From CAYMPW01 sp964558505 (GTDB lineage Archaea > Thermoplasmatota > Thermoplasmata > Methanomassiliicoccales > Methanomethylophilaceae): a stretch of DNA of 15,938 nt. Positions 13,077 through 15,938 of this stretch are shown piece after piece. Each line of letters begins with the position of its first letter. Positions within the stretch are counted from its first letter, which is position 1. The stretch lies in assembly GCA_964558505.1 (NCBI GenBank), contig CAZLEI010000031.1:1-15938 (forward strand), read 5' to 3'. The position numbers and the translations under genes are program-made. The notes under the pieces were generated by a model, which was not told the origin of the DNA, ran no database searches, and saw only the letters and a list, made by a program, of their open reading frames with translations.

Positions 13077-15428
13077 ATGAAGATACTGATCATCACCGAG
13101 AAGGCGAACGCCGCAAGGAGGATTTCGACTATCCTCTCCGACGGGAAATCGCACAGCAAGAGCGAAGGAGGGGTGAGCATCATCACCTTCGAGTCGGGCG
13201 GCGACGACTACAGCGTCGTGAGCCTCAGGGGTCATATCATCGAACTCGACTATCCCGAGGAGTACAACGATTGGAGCGCCAGCTCCCCCGTTGATCTCGT
13301 GTTCGCCCCACAGGTGAAGACCGTACGCGTCAAATCCATCCTCAATACGATCAAAGAACTCGCCAGAGAGGCGGACGAGATCGTGGTCGCAACCGACTAC
13401 GACAGAGAAGGAGAGCTCATCGGCATGGAGACCGTCACCGCCGCCGGTGCCGATATGACCATCGTCAAGAGGGCGAAGTTCAGTGCACTGACGAAAAGCG
13501 AGGTCGAAACAGCTTTCGCCAATCTGACCGAACCCGATGCCCGCCTTGCGGATGCTGCAGAAGCCAGGCAGATTGTGGACCTGTCCTGGGGGGCAATCCT
13601 CACAAGGCTGATCTCGCTTTCTTCCGGACAGGTCGGCAAGAACTTCATGTCCGTCGGCAGGGTCCAGAGTCCCACGCTGAAGCTTCTCGTCGACCGGAAC
13701 GAGGAAATCGCCAGTTTCGTCCCGGTTCCGTTCTGGAACGTCGTCGGCAAATTCGGCATGCTGGCCTTCAAGGGGCAGCACGAGAAGGACCCGTTCTGGA
13801 ACAAAGAAGATGCGGACGCCGTGTTCGCCAAATGCTCTCCTGCCAAGACCGGGAAGATCACCGCCTTCGAGGTGTCCAAGAAAGAGGAGTACAGGCCGTC
13901 CCCGTTCGATACCACGCAGATGCAGGTGGAGGCCAACAAGATCGGGATACCTCCGACCGTGGCGATGAAACTCGCAGAGGACCTCTACACCAGCGGTTAC
14001 ATCTCATACCCGCGTACAGAGAACACCGAATACCCGATGAGCCTCGGGCTCAGGAACGTTCTCGAGAAGCTGAAGGATTCAGATTTCAAATCGGAGGCCG
14101 AAGAGATCCTCGCACAGGAGAAGATCTCCCCGTCCAGAGGAAAGAGGCGCACCACGGACCACCCTCCGATATACCCTACCGCCGGGGCAACATCCGACAA
14201 GATGAAAGGCGACAAATGGAAACTGTACGAACTGATAGTCAGGAGATTCCTGGCCACCGTCGGCCCCAATGCCGAGGCTGAGATCACCCAATGCAGCATC
14301 GACATCGAGGGCGAGAACTTCGTCTCCAACGGATACGTCCTCAAGAAAGAGGGCTGGAAGAAATACTACAAGAAATACCTCAAAATGGAGGATACGCACA
14401 TACCGAAGCTCGCCGTCGGCGATGAGGTCGACATCAGGTCGCTCACCGTGGACGAGTCCGAGACCCGGCCTCCGTACAGGTACAACCAGGGTTCCCTCAT
14501 CCAGGAGATGGACAGACTCCAGCTCGGCACCAAGAGTACCAGGCATGATATCATCGGGAAGCTGTTCTCCAGGAATTACGTGCAGGGGAATTACATGATC
14601 CCGACGCCCAGCGGCATCGCACTCACCAAATCGCTCGAGAAGCACGGCGGCGGCATCGTCGAACCGGATATGACGTCCAAGCTCGAAGCGGACATGCTGA
14701 AGATCAGCGAGGGAGAACGCACCCTCGGAGAAGTGGTCGCCGAATCACAGAACATGCTCCACGACGTGGCGCAGAAGATATCCGATTCCAGCGAGGCCAT
14801 CGGCACAGAGATACGTGCGGCGCTCAGATCCCAACAGCACATCGGAGTCTGCCCGGAATGCGGAAACGACATGACCATCAAGAAATCCAAGAACGGCAAC
14901 TTCATCGGATGCGACGGATACCCGGATTGTAAACGCGCATATCCGATGCCGAGGGGCGCCATGGTGCAGACGACAGAACTCGTCTGCCCGGAATGCGGAT
15001 TGCCGCAGATCAAGATCATCAGGAAAGGCATGCCCCCGTCCACTCAGTGCATAGATCCGAAATGCAAGACCAACGTCGCCAAGACCGATCTCGGGATCTG
15101 CCCGACATGTGGAAAGGGAAGGATCAGGGCAATGTACTCCCGCGCAGGCAAACGCTTCGCAGGATGCTCCGCGTGGCCGGAGTGCACGCAGACCTATCCG
15201 CTTAGGCCCAGGGGCTCCATCGAGCCCACGGACGAACAATGCCCCGTCTGCGGGGCTCCGATCATCGTATTCTCGAATACGAGGTCTTGCATCAATCCCG
15301 ACTGCGGAAGCCGTAAGAAATCTGCCGCAAAGGCCATTCCCGAAGGGGAGACGAAGGTCGTTGTTGTTAAGAGCACAACGGTCAAGAAGAAGACGTCTGC
15401 CAAGAAGGCAACGGCATCGAAGAAATGA
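13077..15428 (+). CDS. topA: DNA topoisomerase I, type IA
   Basis: This 783-aa enzyme relaxes negative supercoils by single-strand passage. It starts with the TOPRIM domain: Glu8 in IITEKANA and DYDREGE at 107-113 for Mg2+. The catalytic Tyr311 lies in ISYPRTE. Other core motifs include SVGRVQSPTL and GSLIQEMDRLQLGTKSTR. From residue 592 on there are about four C4-type zinc ribbons, beginning CPECGND, CPECGLP, CPTCGKG and CPVCGAP. A Lys-rich tail (SAKKATASKK) follows and is likely to help DNA binding. No reverse-gyrase helicase domain is present, in line with a mesophile. It is followed by a strong terminator. Confidence 0.95.
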   Translation: MKILIITEKANAARRISTILSDGKSHSKSEGGVSIITFESGGDDYSVVSLRGHIIELDYPEEYNDWSASSPVDLVFAPQVKTVRVKSILNTIKELAREADEIVVATDYDREGELIGMETVTAAGADMTIVKRAKFSALTKSEVETAFANLTEPDARLADAAEARQIVDLSWGAILTRLISLSSGQVGKNFMSVGRVQSPTLKLLVDRNEEIASFVPVPFWNVVGKFGMLAFKGQHEKDPFWNKEDADAVFAKCSPAKTGKITAFEVSKKEEYRPSPFDTTQMQVEANKIGIPPTVAMKLAEDLYTSGYISYPRTENTEYPMSLGLRNVLEKLKDSDFKSEAEEILAQEKISPSRGKRRTTDHPPIYPTAGATSDKMKGDKWKLYELIVRRFLATVGPNAEAEITQCSIDIEGENFVSNGYVLKKEGWKKYYKKYLKMEDTHIPKLAVGDEVDIRSLTVDESETRPPYRYNQGSLIQEMDRLQLGTKSTRHDIIGKLFSRNYVQGNYMIPTPSGIALTKSLEKHGGGIVEPDMTSKLEADMLKISEGERTLGEVVAESQNMLHDVAQKISDSSEAIGTEIRAALRSQQHIGVCPECGNDMTIKKSKNGNFIGCDGYPDCKRAYPMPRGAMVQTTELVCPECGLPQIKIIRKGMPPSTQCIDPKCKTNVAKTDLGICPTCGKGRIRAMYSRAGKRFAGCSAWPECTQTYPLRPRGSIEPTDEQCPVCGAPIIVFSNTRSCINPDCGSRKKSAAKAIPEGETKVVVVKSTTVKKKTSAKKATASKK

Positions 15429-15434
15429 AACAAC

Positions 15435-15454
15435 GACGGGGCAAACGCCCCGTC
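15435..15454. terminator. Perfect GC hairpin after topA
   Basis: GACGGGGC (15435-15442), loop AAAC, GCCCCGTC (15447-15454). Located 7 nt after the topA stop. No T-run follows directly on the plus strand; read on the minus strand it is followed by a T-rich GTTGTTTCATTT, so it may end the convergent zinc-ribbon transcript or stabilise the topA 3' end. Confidence 0.55.
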
Positions 15455-15459
15455 CCTTC

Positions 15460-15486
15460 CGGCCATTCTCATAACGGCCGTTTTTT
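15460..15486 (+). terminator. Hairpin plus T6 terminator of topA
   Basis: CGGCC (15460-15464) pairs with GGCCG (15476-15480) and is followed at once by TTTTTT (15481-15486). Archaeal termination mainly needs the T-run, so this is a good topA terminator. Confidence 0.7.
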
Positions 15487-15505
15487 CTGAATCATGAAAA
15501 GGTTC

Positions 15506-15688
15506 TCACCAGTCGGAGGATTCCACATCCTCGCCGGAGAAATGACGGTTGATCTCATCGATCTCCGATGATATGCGGAGATTGCGACAAGAGGGGCACT
15601 CGACCTCTTTATGAAGAATGCCTTTCAGGATCGAAATGCTCCGGTCGGCACGCACGATCCTTCCGCACGAGCAGTAGATCATCGTCAA
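15506..15688 (-). CDS. Small zinc-ribbon protein of unknown function
   Basis: This small protein is about 60 aa. It contains YCSCGRIV near the N-terminus and ECPSCRN about 24 residues later, a two-knuckle zinc-ribbon pattern (CxC and CxxC), followed by an acidic C-terminal tail. The TTG at 15688 is chosen because GGAGG at 15697-15701 leaves 8 nt to it; the ATG at 15682 is the alternative. An in-frame TTG at 15742 would add 18 residues. The same frame stays open up to 15880 without any ATG, GTG or other TTG, and that stretch reads like protein with more Cys/His. The gene may therefore be the remaining part of a longer, damaged one. It converges on topA. No function is assigned. Confidence 0.55.
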   Translation of the reverse strand: MTMIYCSCGRIVRADRSISILKGILHKEVECPSCRNLRISSEIDEINRHFSGEDVESSDW

Positions 15689-15696
15689 TGCGTACC

Positions 15697-15701
15697 CCTC
15701 C
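15697..15701 (-). promoter_or_regulatory. Ribosome binding site of the zinc-ribbon gene
   Basis: GGAGG on the minus strand lies 8 nt before the TTG at 15688 and 14 nt before the ATG at 15682, supporting initiation there. If the longer reading frame is the real gene, this match would be chance. Confidence 0.4.
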
Positions 15702-15785
15702 ACTCCATCTATCGTCGGCGCGCTTTTCTTTGCGATCTGCAACGCTAACGCTGATTCAGCAAATTCTTCGATCTGACTCTCCCCT

Positions 15786-15842
15786 TTAATTTGTGTGCCG
15801 CGGACAGCAATTACACTGCCACAGGTCCCACCCTTCGGCCAC
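15786..15842 (-). CDS. Possible leaderless 18-aa Cys-rich microprotein
   Basis: A GTG at 15842 opens an 18-codon frame containing WQCNCCPRH and ends in TAA. A TATA-like GCTTATATC lies at 15866-15874 on the minus strand, about 28 nt upstream, the same spacing as established promoters here. It overlaps the longer zinc-ribbon-like frame in another phase; only one of the two is likely to be real. Confidence 0.2.
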   Translation of the reverse strand: MAEGWDLWQCNCCPRHTN

Positions 15843-15865
15843 TTTCTCCAGCTATGTTCGGGGCA

Positions 15866-15874
15866 GATATAAGC
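15866..15874 (-). promoter_or_regulatory. TATA-like element upstream of the zinc-ribbon region
   Basis: Minus-strand GCTTATATC would start transcription near 15844. It could drive the small zinc-ribbon gene with a leader of about 150 nt, or the short GTG frame directly. Confidence 0.35.
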
Positions 15875-15938
15875 CTTCCGTTACCAGAAAAAACAGCCAT
15901 TTCAACTAACTTCGTTAACCCGCATAACACGACTTAAA

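Noticed and set aside
1..15938. CRISPR arrays, insertion sequences, phage or plasmid genes
   Set aside because: No repeated spacers, transposase, integrase or terminal repeats were seen; all recognised genes are chromosomal housekeeping or methanogen functions.

Overview
The window looks like a chromosomal segment of a methanogenic archaeon, most probably of the order Methanomassiliicoccales (Thermoplasmata). The reasons are a YcaO protein of the methanogenesis-marker-1 type, a hydrogenase maturation pair (hypA, hypD), an archaeal-style nikR, a type IA topoisomerase with C-terminal zinc ribbons, TATA-box promoters placed 25-28 nt upstream of start codons (leaderless genes), and the absence of TAG among the stop codons of all 17 genes. 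Avoidance of TAG would suit an organism that decodes it as pyrrolysine. The order-level assignment is inference; no rRNA or mcr gene is present.

Layout, left to right. 1-172: leader region with a strong hairpin and a promoter. 173-2226 (+): a winged-helix regulator with a V4R-like tail, then the YcaO protein, which has its own promoter. 2223-4519 (-): a three-gene operon menA - ubiE/menG - HAD phosphatase, probably making and methylating a prenylated redox carrier. 4621-5604 (+): a BASS-family transporter. 5584-6507 (-): a DUF1848 protein with a C-terminal CxxxCxxC cluster. 6560-7707 (+): an alkylation-repair operon, ogt followed by an AlkD-like glycosylase. DUF1848 and ogt diverge from a single TATA box. 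7696-9691 (-): hypA - hypD - an unrecognised 176-aa protein. 9759-12446 (-): an asparagine-synthase-domain protein, folC and an endonuclease III. 12567-13007 (+): nikR. 13077-15428 (+): topA, followed by two hairpins, one a classic terminator. 15506-15688 (-): a small zinc-ribbon protein whose open frame continues upstream without a start codon.

The common themes are nickel and methanogenesis (YcaO acting on methyl-coenzyme M reductase, HypA/HypD, NikR), electron-carrier chemistry (MenA/UbiE) and DNA maintenance (Ogt, AlkD, Nth, TopA). Packing is very tight: four same-strand gene pairs overlap and three convergent pairs overlap at their 3' ends. First genes of transcription units are leaderless, while several internal genes have Shine-Dalgarno sequences.

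I see no transposon, phage, CRISPR array, tRNA or rRNA. The most interesting leads are the shared TATA box linking DUF1848 to alkylation repair, a 9-bp inverted repeat bracketing the topA TATA box, the uncharacterised protein in the hyp operon, the menA/ubiE/HAD operon in a methanogen, and the missing stop codon of the asparagine-synthase-like gene, which carries a folC promoter inside its coding sequence.
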